Positions 46,201 through 54,950 are shown, counted from the stretch's first letter. The stretch is DNA of 64,000 nt from Chromobacterium phragmitis (GCF_003325475.1 NZ_CP029495.1:2294001-2358000), one strand, 5' to 3'. Program-made: numbers and translations. Notes: generated by a model from the letters alone, not told the origin.

Positions 46201-46800
46201 TGGCTGGACGCCGGCTGCGACCTGATATTGTCCACGCTGAACGCCGAAATCGCGCCCGGCGCGCGGCTGCGCGAGGTGGCGGACGGCAAGCGGCTGATCG
46301 AGCTGGAGTTCACGCTGCCGGTGAAGCAACTGGACGTCAAAGCGCTGATCGGCGCGCTGCAAAAGCCGGAGCACGGCCTGGCCGAACCGTTCCGCCAGGC
46401 CGCGGCGGCTTTGGATTTCGCCAGCGTGCAGGGCTTTCTGAAGGGCTTCATCGACCTGGTGTGCGAGGCGGGCGGCCGCTACTACCTGATCGACTACAAG
46501 TCCAACCACCTGGGCGACGACTACGGCCGCTACCGCGAGGATAGCCTGGTCCAGGCGGTGGCGCGCGAGCATTATTACCTGCAATACCTGATTTACCTGG
46601 TGGCGCTGCGCCGCTACTTCGCCGCGCGCGGCGCGGATTGGGACGGCCGCTTCGGCGGCGTGCGCTACCTGTTTCTGCGCGGCATGGGCGAGCCCGGCTG
46701 CGGCGTGTGGGCGGACCAACCGTCCAACTCGTTGCTGGACGCGCTGGACGCGCTGCTGGATGGCGCCCGAACAAGAGAACCCCGTAGTTCTACGCAGTGA
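43213..46800 (+). CDS. recB: Exodeoxyribonuclease V beta subunit RecB
   Basis: The 1195-residue UvrD-type helicase-nuclease has Walker A in EASAGTGKTWTIAALFVRLL near the N-terminus, motif II DEFQDTDPTQY, VGDPKQAIYSFRGADIF, motif V VHTAKGLQYPVVF and motif VI LLYVALTRAQYRQY. The C-terminal nuclease domain keeps LCVCEAGG-like VCEAGGRYYLIDYKSN with the catalytic Asp and Lys. Provides 3'-5' unwinding and the single nuclease of RecBCD. Longer upstream frame belongs to recC. The recD gene is not next; two unrelated genes intervene. Confidence 0.95.
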   Translation: MSAMQALDALNCPLAGVNLIEASAGTGKTWTIAALFVRLLLEERDGAPPPLIDQVLVVTYTKAATAELRERLRKRLAEMLALLDGKADGDDFLRTLAARFPEGPARDVARQRLTAAVNGFDAAAIYTIHGFCQRVLTDAAFESGQTFQAELVDDDAARLAEIVDDFWRRRIVAAPLLAQVLVERGETPDAWLAEIRPYLSKPHLKLRAPDAAGLETARRAASERWQRLAAAPERVEEGLARFLDHPGFKANIYRPDTMARAADALRGWLAQPDDLPELDSDSRKLMEKLLPEALAKGMKKGCEPPAHPLFELVEAWLDAWGAYLEQVAKSLAGLKLELIAWANEELARRRGVERSRSFDDLLTDLGAALAHPETGPLLAAQVADSFAVALIDEFQDTDPTQYRIFRRCFVEEARPVFLVGDPKQAIYSFRGADIFAYLAARHDAERQYTLATNRRSDAPLVATVNALFGRELPFLLDGIAYQPVAASPSSGGLLEVDDDRAPFNAQWIQAGEKELSKEAAERAAAEACANEIARLLTLAGEGRAAIVRGEARRPLAGGDIAVLVATHSQGDRVRGELRARGVASVALTQESVFASREAGELLAVLHAWAEPANEGRLRRALATELAGLNAAEIKAELEDETRWEAQLLKNADDHQRWRERGFMAAWRHWFARERAAERLLPLPDGERRLTNLGHLAELIQQESESRQGMAPLLAWFAARVADPPRGEEAALRLESDAALVKIVTVHTAKGLQYPVVFCPFLWNGALERRGASFWSYHDGDEPWLAPEAAADDAVKQAARSELLAEKLRLLYVALTRAQYRQYIAWGWVRELKTAALSWLLHAPGARDLAALEALELDGGMVEAQLRDFLAGRGEAASWLAEPEPCALAGSHEGGRVYAARPFERKLYTPWRIASFTSLTHDAGSHLAEAPDYDRAARQEAAEPAAEPARDRFRFPRGAKAGVCLHEIFENIGFGADEVEIRAAVARALARHGFGEEWLDAGCDLILSTLNAEIAPGARLREVADGKRLIELEFTLPVKQLDVKALIGALQKPEHGLAEPFRQAAAALDFASVQGFLKGFIDLVCEAGGRYYLIDYKSNHLGDDYGRYREDSLVQAVAREHYYLQYLIYLVALRRYFAARGADWDGRFGGVRYLFLRGMGEPGCGVWADQPSNSLLDALDALLDGARTREPRSSTQ

Positions 46801-46851
46801 TCGAAACCGGGGATGGCAACTAAGCTAAGCAAGTGGACAAGGATGTGAAAC

Positions 46852-48336
46852 ATGTTTGAATCCGCCGAGATCGGCCACCGCATAGATAAAGACACTTTCC
46901 GCAAGATGATGCCGGCGTTGCGCGAGGCCTTGCTGGACGTGCAATACGATTTGAAGGAGCAGGCGGATTTCCCGGTGCTGATCCTGATCCATGGCTTCGA
47001 CGGCGCCGGGCGCGGCGAAACGATGAACCTGATCAACGAGTGGCTGGACCCGCGCCTGATCGACACTGTCGCCTTCGACAAACCCAACGACGAGGCGTGC
47101 GCCCGGCCCTGGATGTGGCGCTACTGGAAGGAGCTGCCCGCCAACGGCCGCATCGGCATGTTTTTCGGCTCTTATTACTCCGATACCTTGTTCGACCGCG
47201 TGTTCAATCGCAGCGATCGCGATGCCTTCGATCGTCAAATCTTCGACATTCTGCGCTTCGAGCGGATGCTGACCCTGGACGGCGCGGTAGTGCTGAAGTT
47301 CTGGTTCCATCTGAGTCGGGACAAGCAGAAACAGCGGCTGAAGCTGCTGGAGCAGGATCCGGCCACCAGCTGGCGGGTGACCAAGAGCGACTGGGAGCAC
47401 TACGAGCGCTACGACAAGATACGCAAGTACGGCGAGCACATGCTCAGGCTGACCAATACCGCGGACGCGCCATGGATCGTCATCGACGGCGAAGACGCCA
47501 ATTACCGCGGCCTGACAGTGGCCAACACCATACTGGAAGCGGTGCGCAACCGCATCGGCCAGCCGGTGCTGCGCACCGACAGGGTGGAGGCGCCGCCGCT
47601 GCTGGCGCCGATAGACAACAAGCTGGTGCTGGACACGCTGGAATTGGACCAGAAGCTGGACAAGGCCAGCTACCAGAAAAAGCTGGACCAACTGCAGGGC
47701 CGGCTCAGCAAGCTGACCCGAGACCCGCGCTTCGGCGCCCATTCGCTGGTGCTGGCTTTCGAAGGCAACGACGCGGCCGGCAAGGGCGGCAGCATCCGCC
47801 GCATCACCCAGGCGCTGGACGCGCGCCGCTACCGGGTGGTGCCGGTAGCGGCGCCGACGCAGGAGGAAAAGGCCAAGCCTTGGTTGTGGCGCTTCTGGCG
47901 CAATGTGCCGGGCAAGGGCGGCATCACCATCTTCGACCGCAGCTGGTATGGCCGGGTGCTGGTGGAGCGGGTGGAAGGCTTCGCGTCCGAGGCGGACTGG
48001 ATGCGCGCCTATTACGAGATCAACGATTTCGAGCACCAACTGACGGAAAACGGCGCCATCGTGCTGAAGTTCTGGCTGGCCATCAGCAAGGAAGAGCAAC
48101 TGGCGCGTTTCAAGGGGCGCGAGGACACCGGCTTCAAGCGTTTCAAGATCACCGACGAGGATTGGCGCAATCGCGACAAGTGGGATCTTTACCGCCAGGC
48201 GGTCAGTGACATGGTGGACCGCACCAGCACCAGCAAGGTGCCGTGGACGCTGGTGGAGGCCAACAACAAATACTTTGCGCGCATCAAGATACTGTCCACT
48301 ATTTGCGACGCGCTGGAGGCCAGGTTGGGTGAATAA
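46852..48336 (+). CDS. pap: Polyphosphate:AMP phosphotransferase (PPK2 class II)
   Basis: The 494-residue protein contains two fused PPK2 domains. The C-terminal one (from about residue 270) has Walker A GNDAAGKGGSIRR and DRSWYGRVLVERVEGF and is catalytic; the N-terminal one has GFDGAGRGETMNL, where the Walker lysine is replaced, so it is probably inactive, as in characterised class II enzymes. It makes ADP from AMP with polyphosphate as donor. It lies 51 bp after recB and overlaps the next gene by 8 bases. Confidence 0.92.
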   Translation: MFESAEIGHRIDKDTFRKMMPALREALLDVQYDLKEQADFPVLILIHGFDGAGRGETMNLINEWLDPRLIDTVAFDKPNDEACARPWMWRYWKELPANGRIGMFFGSYYSDTLFDRVFNRSDRDAFDRQIFDILRFERMLTLDGAVVLKFWFHLSRDKQKQRLKLLEQDPATSWRVTKSDWEHYERYDKIRKYGEHMLRLTNTADAPWIVIDGEDANYRGLTVANTILEAVRNRIGQPVLRTDRVEAPPLLAPIDNKLVLDTLELDQKLDKASYQKKLDQLQGRLSKLTRDPRFGAHSLVLAFEGNDAAGKGGSIRRITQALDARRYRVVPVAAPTQEEKAKPWLWRFWRNVPGKGGITIFDRSWYGRVLVERVEGFASEADWMRAYYEINDFEHQLTENGAIVLKFWLAISKEEQLARFKGREDTGFKRFKITDEDWRNRDKWDLYRQAVSDMVDRTSTSKVPWTLVEANNKYFARIKILSTICDALEARLGE

Positions 48337-49051
48337 ATTGGGATGGGGGCTGCTGCTGCTGCTGGGCTTGCCGGCGCAGGCCGAAACCACGCTGCGGGCC
48401 GGCGTGGCCAACGATAGCGGCGAGGCGTTGCGCGCGGCCGGCGATGGCGGATTGGCGCAGGCGTATCGCGATGCGCTGGGTTTGATCGCCCAGCAAAGCG
48501 GCATTCGCTTCCAGCTCGATTACTACCCTTCCCAACGGCTGGAACAGCTGTTCCAGGTGGGCAAGCTGGATGTGGAGGCGGGGGTCAATCCCGGCTGGCG
48601 GGCGCTGTCACCTGTGGCCGGCTTCTACACACTGTCAATCGGCGAGATGGATTTCGTGCTGTGCCTGCCGCCAGTCAAGGGCAGGCGGCAGGCCGCGCTG
48701 GCCGGGCTCAAGAGCGGCACCATAGGGACGTTGCTGGGTCAGCGCTACCCCAGCCTGGAGCCGTCTTTCCGCAGCCGCAAGCTGCTGCGCGACTGGTCCG
48801 CCAACGAAGATGAAATGCTGGATAAATTGCGCCAGGGCTTGGTACAGGCGGTCGTACTGGAACGGCGCCGCGCGCAATACTGGAGCCAGCGCGACGAGGG
48901 CGGCCGCTGCCAGCCTGGCGAGTCGGTCGGCAGCCAGCCGGTTGCGTTGCGGCTGCATCCGCAATACCGCGAATTGTTGCCCAGGCTGAATCAGGCCATC
49001 CAGCAGCTGAACGAGCAGGGCCGGCTGCGGCCGCTGTTCGCCCGCCATTGA
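48329..49051 (+). CDS. Periplasmic solute-binding protein, family 3-like
   Basis: The 240-residue product uses a GTG start inside the end of pap and has a signal peptide (NKLGWGLLLLLGLPAQAE). The mature part TTLRAGVANDSGEALRA, LDYYPSQRLEQLFQVGKLDVEAGVNP and QLNEQGRLRPLF fits amino-acid-type (SBP_bac_3) binding proteins. No permease or ATPase is nearby, so it may be an orphan binding protein or a sensor-like periplasmic protein. Ligand unknown. Confidence 0.8.
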   Translation: MNKLGWGLLLLLGLPAQAETTLRAGVANDSGEALRAAGDGGLAQAYRDALGLIAQQSGIRFQLDYYPSQRLEQLFQVGKLDVEAGVNPGWRALSPVAGFYTLSIGEMDFVLCLPPVKGRRQAALAGLKSGTIGTLLGQRYPSLEPSFRSRKLLRDWSANEDEMLDKLRQGLVQAVVLERRRAQYWSQRDEGGRCQPGESVGSQPVALRLHPQYRELLPRLNQAIQQLNEQGRLRPLFARH

Positions 49052-49083
49052 AAACCGCGCGCATTTCCCTGGAGGCTGCACCG

Positions 49084-50775
49084 ATGAGAACCGATGCCCC
49101 CTTGCTGCCGGCCCAATTGGCGAGTCTGTTCCAGCGCCTGTCGCCCGAGGTGGAGGACAGGGTGCTGGCGCTGATTGGCGAGCTTGGCAACGCTAATCTG
49201 GCCGGCCATGTCTGTCTGCCGCTGGCGCACCGGGCAGAGTCCGCGTCATTGCGGAACAGCCCCTTGGTCGGCCGCCCCGGCGACTATGCACCGTTGATTC
49301 TGGATGAGGCCGGCAGGCTGTACTTCGCCCGCCACTGGCATGACGAGGACAGGCTGGCGCAGGGGCTGACGCGCCTGGCGCAGCCAGTTCCGCCGCCGGA
49401 CGAGGCGAGGCTGGCGGATTTGCTGAGCCGCCTGTTCCCCGGCGACGGCGGGCAGGACCGGCAGAAACTGGCGGCGGCGCTGGCGGCGCGGCAGCGGCTG
49501 ATGGTGATTTCCGGCGGCCCCGGCACTGGCAAGACCACGACTGTGGTGCGTTTGCTGGCTTTGCTGGCGGCGATGTCGCCGCGGCCGCTGGTGATGGCGA
49601 TGGCCGCGCCGACAGGCAAGGCGGCGGCGCGGTTGTCGGAGTCGGTGCGCGCCGCGCGCGACCGGCTGGACGTGGACGATGCGGTGCGCCGTCAGTTGCC
49701 GGCCCTGGCGGAAACGCTGCACCGGCTGCTGGGGCTGCGCCCCGGCGCGGAAGCGCCGCGCCACCATGCCGGCAATCCGTTGCCGCTGGACGTGCTGGTG
49801 GTGGACGAGGCGTCGATGATAGACCTGTCGCTGATGGCGCGGATGGTGGCGGCGCTGCCGTCGCAGGCCCGGCTGATCCTGCTGGGCGACCGCGACCAGC
49901 TGTCGTCGGTGGAGGCCGGCGCGGTGCTGGGCGAATTGTGCGGCCGCATCGCCTACCGCGCGGACACCGTAGACTGGCTGCGGCGGGTGGCTGGCGGCAG
50001 TTTGGATGGCGATGCCGCGCCGGGCGGCGCGTTGACCGATTGCGTGGCGCTGCTGACGCGCAGCCACCGGTTCGGCGCCGATTCGGGCATCGGCGAGCTG
50101 GCGCGGCGCGTCAACGCCGGGGAGGGCCTGGCATCGCTGCTGACGCTGGACGATGCGAACTGGCCCGACGTGTGGCGGCAGGAGGCCGCTTGCGACGCCG
50201 ATTTGCTGGCGCGGCGGCGCGGCTATCTGGACGCGGTGGCGGCCGGAGCGGATGCCGACGAGGTGCAGCGCGCTTTTTCCGCCTTCATGCTGCTGGCCGC
50301 CGAGCGGCGCCAGGTGGCCGACTGCAATCGCCGCGTCGAGCGCGAACTGGAAGCCGCAGGGATCAAGCAACCGGGCAGGGACTGGTATCCGGGACGGCCG
50401 GTGATGATAGGCGAGAACGACTACGGTTTGAGCTTGTTCAACGGCGACATCGGCTTCGCCTTGCAGCGGCCGTCCGGCCTGCGGGTCCTGTTCCCATCCG
50501 CGGACGGCGGCTGGCGCGAATTCTCCCCCGGCCGGCTGCCGGCGCACGAGACCGTGTTCGCGATGACGGTTCACAAGAGCCAGGGCTCGGAGTACGACGA
50601 AGTGTGGCTGCAGTTGCCGCAGCAAGCCGGCGCGCTGCTCAACCGCGCGCTGTTGTACACCGCCATCACCCGCGCCCGCCTGCGTTTCGCGGCGGTGGGC
50701 GACGCCGATGTCTGGCTGCGGGGGGCGGAACTGGCGCCGCGCCGGGATTCCGGCCTGGGCGACCGATTGCGTTGA
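49084..50775 (+). CDS. recD: Exodeoxyribonuclease V alpha subunit RecD
   Basis: The 563-residue superfamily 1B helicase has Walker A in ISGGPGTGKTTTVVRLLALL, AAPTGKAAARL, motif II DVLVVDEASMIDL, LLGDRDQLSSVEAG, and the late TVHKSQGSEYDEV and LLYTAITRARL motifs. It is the 5'-3' motor of RecBCD. The start at 49084 has GGAGG upstream; a TTG at 49048 is possible but unneeded. Slightly shorter than E. coli RecD (608). Confidence 0.94.
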   Translation: MRTDAPLLPAQLASLFQRLSPEVEDRVLALIGELGNANLAGHVCLPLAHRAESASLRNSPLVGRPGDYAPLILDEAGRLYFARHWHDEDRLAQGLTRLAQPVPPPDEARLADLLSRLFPGDGGQDRQKLAAALAARQRLMVISGGPGTGKTTTVVRLLALLAAMSPRPLVMAMAAPTGKAAARLSESVRAARDRLDVDDAVRRQLPALAETLHRLLGLRPGAEAPRHHAGNPLPLDVLVVDEASMIDLSLMARMVAALPSQARLILLGDRDQLSSVEAGAVLGELCGRIAYRADTVDWLRRVAGGSLDGDAAPGGALTDCVALLTRSHRFGADSGIGELARRVNAGEGLASLLTLDDANWPDVWRQEAACDADLLARRRGYLDAVAAGADADEVQRAFSAFMLLAAERRQVADCNRRVERELEAAGIKQPGRDWYPGRPVMIGENDYGLSLFNGDIGFALQRPSGLRVLFPSADGGWREFSPGRLPAHETVFAMTVHKSQGSEYDEVWLQLPQQAGALLNRALLYTAITRARLRFAAVGDADVWLRGAELAPRRDSGLGDRLR

Positions 50776-50882
50776 AATCGCTATAAATACAACAGTCTGC
50801 GGCTTTGTGCGACGAAGGATAGTCAAGCGTTGGCAGACATCCTAATATGCAGCCTTCCCGGAATAACGCAGGGGGAGTCGCC

Positions 50883-51764
50883 ATGCAGGTAGATGCCGTG
50901 CTCGGCTATCTGGACAAGGTCACCCGCTTCGACGCGCGGCAGTTCACGCCGCTGTTCATCGGCAAGGAGAGGATGGGCTGCGTCAACGCTCAGTGGAAGG
51001 AGCGCTTGCTGCAGCACGAGCCGCAATGGTTCGAGGAAACCTTCCAGGGCCTGCAATGCAAGGTGACCGGCAGCTACCGCAGCATCAGCCACACATTGGC
51101 CCAGGCCGCCAGGCGTTGGCAGCAGGCCGGCTGGCTGAACGGCTGGCGCAACGAGAACTTCACCGCCTTCCGCCAGGACGGCAGCCCCTATTTCGAATTG
51201 GAGCGCGCGGCTTTCCGCCCGCTGGGCCTGACCAGCCGCGCAGTGCACGTGAATGGCCTATGCAGAACGGATGATGGCGAAGTCCGGATGTGGGTGGGCC
51301 GGCGCAGTCCGCACAAGGCAGTCGATCCTAACCGGATGGACAATCTGGTGGGCGGCGGCGTGGCCGCCGGCGAGACGCTGGAACTGGCGCTGGAGCGGGA
51401 ATCCTGGGAGGAGGCCGGCGTCGCGCGGGAGCGGGTGGTTGACCTGCAGCCTTCCTCGCTGTTGTTGGCGCAGCGCCCGGTGGCGCGTGGCTTGCACCGC
51501 GAATGGCTTTACGCCTACGACCTGTGGTTGGCGCCGGGACAGTCGCCAGCCTGTCAGGACGGCGAGGTGGCCGAGCATCTGCTGTTGCCGTTTTTCGAAG
51601 TGGAGCAGCTTCTGGTTGCGGAGCGATTCATGATAGACGCGGCTCTGGTCTGCACGGACTGCCTGTGCCGGCATGGCTACTGGGGGGCGCACAACCAGAA
51701 AATGGCCGACGCGCTGGCTCGCGTCCGGCATGGCATGGCGCGGAAGCAGGGCGCGATCGTTTGA
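50883..51764 (+). CDS. NUDIX hydrolase with N-terminal DUF4743
   Basis: The 293-residue protein has an N-terminal DUF4743 region (RFDARQFTPLFIGKERMGCVN) and a NUDIX domain with box GGVAAGETLELALERESWEEAGV, complete in the REx2EExG positions. NGLCRTDDGEVRMWVGRRSPHKAVDPNRMDN is the segment seen in thiamine-pyrophosphokinase-like NUDIX proteins that remove damaged thiamine diphosphate; assignment to that activity is inference. The start at 50883 follows a GGGGGAG site. Confidence 0.87.
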   Translation: MQVDAVLGYLDKVTRFDARQFTPLFIGKERMGCVNAQWKERLLQHEPQWFEETFQGLQCKVTGSYRSISHTLAQAARRWQQAGWLNGWRNENFTAFRQDGSPYFELERAAFRPLGLTSRAVHVNGLCRTDDGEVRMWVGRRSPHKAVDPNRMDNLVGGGVAAGETLELALERESWEEAGVARERVVDLQPSSLLLAQRPVARGLHREWLYAYDLWLAPGQSPACQDGEVAEHLLLPFFEVEQLLVAERFMIDAALVCTDCLCRHGYWGAHNQKMADALARVRHGMARKQGAIV

Positions 51765-51815
51765 GCGCTGTCCCGATTCCCGGGGCCTTTCCGGCCCTGA
51801 TCACTTGATTTTTTC

Positions 51816-51839
51816 AGCCCGGCGATGCCGGGCTTTTTG
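51816..51839 (+). terminator. Terminator after the NUDIX gene
   Basis: AGCCCGGC and GCCGGGCT pair around an ~3-base loop, followed by TTTTT, with a T-run also before the stem. Confidence 0.88.
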
Positions 51840-52004
51840 CCGCTTTCTGCTCGCATGTAATTTTCTCATTCTCTTGTCCATTTCTCTGGGCGGGACGATC
51901 CGTATCTATTAGTTATCTTGCATTGATTTGTAAACAAAATCCGGTTTTTCCTTACATGGGGATCTGGCGGTCTGCAGTCAGGTAAACTCATGTACAATCG
52001 TATC

Positions 52005-52020
52005 CTGAAAATGCATTCAG
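52005..52020. promoter_or_regulatory. 16-bp CTG...CAG inverted repeat before a small gene
   Basis: CTGAAAATGCATTCAG has complementary 5-base ends and the length of a lux box, and is followed directly by TATAAA (52021-52026). Its interior departs from the known CviR site, so the link to quorum sensing is weak. Confidence 0.3.
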
Positions 52021-52062
52021 TATAAAAATTATCAATTCAGCCATTTTCAAGAGAAAATAATC

Positions 52063-52272
52063 ATGTATCGGTTGAAACTGATTTCACCGGACTTCGGCAT
52101 CGACGACAATGGTCCTCTGCATCCAACCCAGGAACAGGCTCGCCGGGCGGCCGAGCTGATGCTGCTCGTTCACAAGGGGCGATTGCGGGCCGAAGTGCAC
52201 AAGGTGGATCTGAAAACGAGAACCACCGAGAAGCTGGAGGAGGTGTACGTCAAACTGGAGCCTCAGGACTGA
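52063..52272 (+). CDS. Small hypothetical protein, 69 residues
   Basis: I do not recognise this charged 69-residue protein (MYRLKLISPDFGIDDNGPL at the start). It appears to have a strand, then a helix around EQARRAAELMLLVHKGRL, then two strands rich in Lys and Glu. It has no signal peptide or membrane segment. An AAGAGAAAA stretch lies before the ATG. Preceded by an AT-rich promoter-like region of about 220 bp and followed by 224 bp without a gene, so it seems monocistronic. Confidence 0.6.
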   Translation: MYRLKLISPDFGIDDNGPLHPTQEQARRAAELMLLVHKGRLRAEVHKVDLKTRTTEKLEEVYVKLEPQD

Positions 52273-52496
52273 AGGGGCGGGCAAGATTCACCTGCGATTC
52301 GGCTGGATGGCAGCGGTAGATGGCGGACGACGCATCGGTGCGGGCGTAATGTCGCGCCGCTATCGCAGGAGAGGGCTTTAAAATGGCCGAAGACAAACTT
52401 TCTCGTTGCAGACCTGCTGAAGATACGCTACCGTCATCGTTCCACTAAACCCCTTGTCCGGCGGCCGCCCTGGTTGTCGGGAATGGAGCGATCTTT

Positions 52497-54359
52497 ATGT
52501 TTTCCTGGTTTGAACGCCGGATATCCCCCTATCCGGACATGCCTGCCGCCCAGCCTCCGCGCGGTTTCTTCTCCTTCATCTGGTTCTGTACCCGCGGCAT
52601 GCGCGGCCTGATCCTGTGCATGACCCTGCTCACAGCGTTGATCGGCGCCTTCGAGGCCTTGCTGTTCTCGATGCTGGGCTCGGTGGTGGACTGGCTGGCC
52701 AAGGTGCCGGCCAATCAGTTGTGGCAACGCGAGAGCGGCCATCTGTTGCTATTGGCGGGCATTCTGTTGGCCAGCGTGCTGCTGGTGTCGCTGCAGGCGA
52801 TGAGCAAGTATCAGGGCCTGTTTTCCAATTTTCCGATGCGCTTGCGCTGGAATTTCCACCGCCACCTGCTGGGACAGAGCCTGAGCTTCTATCAGGACGA
52901 GTTCGCCGGCCGGGTGTCGGCCAAGGTGATGCAGACTGCTTTGGCAGTGCGCGATACCGTGCTGATCATTACCGACATCCTGGTGTTCGTCGTCATCTAC
53001 TTCGTCACCATGATCGCGGTGCTCGGCCATTTCGATGTCATGCTGCTGCTGCCTTTCCTAGCCTGGCTGGCGTTTTACGTCGCGACGCTGTGGTTCTTCG
53101 TGCCCAAGCTGGGCAAGGCGGCCACCCTGCAGGCCGACGCGCGCAGCCTGATGACCGGCCGCATCACCGACGCCTATACCAATATCGCCACGGTAAAACT
53201 GTTCTCGCACGGCCAGCGCGAGGCGCGCTTCGCCAAGGGCGCGATGCAGGAGTTCCTGTCCACCGCCTATCGCCAGATGCGGCTGGTCAGCGGTTTCGAG
53301 GTCGTCAACCAGCTGACCAGCATGCTGCTGATCGGCATCACCACCGGTTCCGCGCTGTGGCTGTGGAGCCAGGGCCAGGTCAGCATCGGCGCGGTGGCGG
53401 CGTCCACCGCGATGGCGCTGAGGCTGAACGGCATCTCGCACTGGATCATGTGGGAGATGTCCAGCCTGTTCGAGAACATCGGCACGGTGCAGGACGGCAT
53501 CACCACGCTGTCGCGCACGGTGGCGGTGGTGGACAAGCCGGACGCGGCCAAGCTGGAAGTGCCGCGCGGCGAGATCCGCTTCGATAATGTCGATTTCGCC
53601 TACGGCGGCGCCAAGAAGGTGATTTCCGGCTTGGACCTGACGATACGCCCGGGCGAGAAGATCGGCCTGGTCGGCCGCTCCGGCGCCGGCAAGTCCACCA
53701 TCGTCAACCTGCTGCTGCGCTTCTACGACCTGGATGGCGGCCGCATTCTGATCGACGGGCAGGACATCGCCGGCGTGACTCAGGACAGCCTGCGCGCGAG
53801 GGTGGGCATGGTGACCCAGGATACGTCGCTGTTGCATCGCTCGGTGCGCGACAACCTGCTGTACGGCAGGCCGGACGCCAATGACGAGCAAATGATTGAA
53901 GCGGCGCGCAAGGCTGAAGCCGATGATTTCATCCGCTCGCTGACCGATCCCAAGGGGCGCATCGGCTATGAGGCGCATGTCGGCGAGCGCGGCGTCAAGC
54001 TGTCCGGCGGACAGCGGCAGCGGATCGCCATCGCGCGGGTGATGTTGAAGGACGCGCCCATCCTGCTGCTGGACGAGGCGACCAGCGCGCTGGATTCGGA
54101 AGTGGAAGCGGCGATCCAGAGCAGCCTGTACCGACTGATGGAGGGCAAGACCGTGGTCGCCATCGCCCATCGCCTGTCCACCATCGCGGCGATGGACCGG
54201 CTGATCGTGCTGGACCAGGGCCAGGTGGTCGAGGAGGGTACGCATCAACAGCTGCTGGCGCAGGGCGGACTCTATGCCCGGCTGTGGGCGCATCAAAGCG
54301 GCGGCTTCCTCGGCGATGAGGATGGAGACGAAGAAGAGCGCCTGTCGCTGATGGGTTGA
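52497..54359 (+). CDS. ABC exporter, fused membrane and ATPase domains
   Basis: The 620-residue half-transporter has an N-terminal six-helix export domain (segments at GLILCMTLLTALIGAFEALL, HLLLLAGILLASVLLVSL, VLIITDILVFVVIYFVTM, LLLPFLAWLAFYVATLWFF and others) and a C-terminal ATPase. The ATPase has Walker A GRSGAGKSTI (Lys about 399), signature LSGGQRQRIAIARVML, Walker B ILLLDEATSALD and switch His in IAHRLST. It resembles MsbA-like multidrug/lipid exporters and probably works as a homodimer; substrate unknown. Confidence 0.92.
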   Translation: MFSWFERRISPYPDMPAAQPPRGFFSFIWFCTRGMRGLILCMTLLTALIGAFEALLFSMLGSVVDWLAKVPANQLWQRESGHLLLLAGILLASVLLVSLQAMSKYQGLFSNFPMRLRWNFHRHLLGQSLSFYQDEFAGRVSAKVMQTALAVRDTVLIITDILVFVVIYFVTMIAVLGHFDVMLLLPFLAWLAFYVATLWFFVPKLGKAATLQADARSLMTGRITDAYTNIATVKLFSHGQREARFAKGAMQEFLSTAYRQMRLVSGFEVVNQLTSMLLIGITTGSALWLWSQGQVSIGAVAASTAMALRLNGISHWIMWEMSSLFENIGTVQDGITTLSRTVAVVDKPDAAKLEVPRGEIRFDNVDFAYGGAKKVISGLDLTIRPGEKIGLVGRSGAGKSTIVNLLLRFYDLDGGRILIDGQDIAGVTQDSLRARVGMVTQDTSLLHRSVRDNLLYGRPDANDEQMIEAARKAEADDFIRSLTDPKGRIGYEAHVGERGVKLSGGQRQRIAIARVMLKDAPILLLDEATSALDSEVEAAIQSSLYRLMEGKTVVAIAHRLSTIAAMDRLIVLDQGQVVEEGTHQQLLAQGGLYARLWAHQSGGFLGDEDGDEEERLSLMG

Positions 54360-54370
54360 TCGATAAGCAG

Positions 54371-54396
54371 CCCTCCGGTCCGCCGGAGGGTTTTTT
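54371..54396 (+). terminator. Terminator after the ABC exporter
   Basis: CCCTCCGG and CCGGAGGG pair around a short loop and are followed by six T residues. Confidence 0.88.
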
Positions 54397-54410
54397 CATG
54401 GGAGGTGGCG

Positions 54411-54950
54411 ATGTCGGAGCATGGGTGGGAGCGTCTGGGCGGCGAAGTGGCGCACGATAACGGCTGGTTTCAGGTGTGGAAGCACCGGGTCAGGCAGCCG
54501 GATGGTCTGGCGTTCGATTATTTCGCCGCGCACCATGAGCGTCCGGCTGCCGGCATCCTGGCGCTGAAAGACGGCAAAGCTTTGTTGATTCGGCAATATA
54601 GGGTGCTGATCGGGCGCGAGACTTGGGCGATTCCCGCCGGCGGAGTGGATGCGGGAGAGGCCCCGATGGCAGCTGCCGCGCGCGAGCTGCGAGAGGAAAG
54701 CGGTTATGCTGCGCGGATGCTGGAGCCGTTTGTCTCTTTTCATCCCAGTTGCGGCAGCAGCGATCAGCGCTTCGAAATCTTTCTGGCTCGCGATAGTGAA
54801 CTGACCGGAGAGGATTTCGACCGCAACGAAGTGTTGGAGCGAGGCTGGTTTAGCCGGGAGCAGATTCTGGACTTGATCGACGCCGGGAAAATGAGCGATG
54901 GCTTGTCATTGACGCCAATCTTGTTGGCTATCGCGCGAGGATTGTTGTAA
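54411..54950 (+). CDS. NUDIX hydrolase, ADP-ribose pyrophosphatase-like
   Basis: The 179-residue protein has a complete NUDIX box GGVDAGEAPMAAAARELREE followed by SGY. The preceding ALLIRQYRVLIGRETWAIPAGG is typical of ADP-ribose/NDP-sugar pyrophosphatases such as NudF, and FHPSCGSSDQRFEIFLARD after the box fits the same group. The start at 54411 has GGAGG 5 bases upstream; a GTG at 54405 overlaps that site and is unlikely. Confidence 0.88.
   Translation: MSEHGWERLGGEVAHDNGWFQVWKHRVRQPDGLAFDYFAAHHERPAAGILALKDGKALLIRQYRVLIGRETWAIPAGGVDAGEAPMAAAARELREESGYAARMLEPFVSFHPSCGSSDQRFEIFLARDSELTGEDFDRNEVLERGWFSREQILDLIDAGKMSDGLSLTPILLAIARGLL

Noticed and set aside
43126..46719. 1197-codon open frame on the minus strand
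   Set aside because: It is the antisense shadow of recB: high GC with strong third-position bias leaves long open frames opposite real genes, and its product is Gln/Arg/His-rich without any domain.
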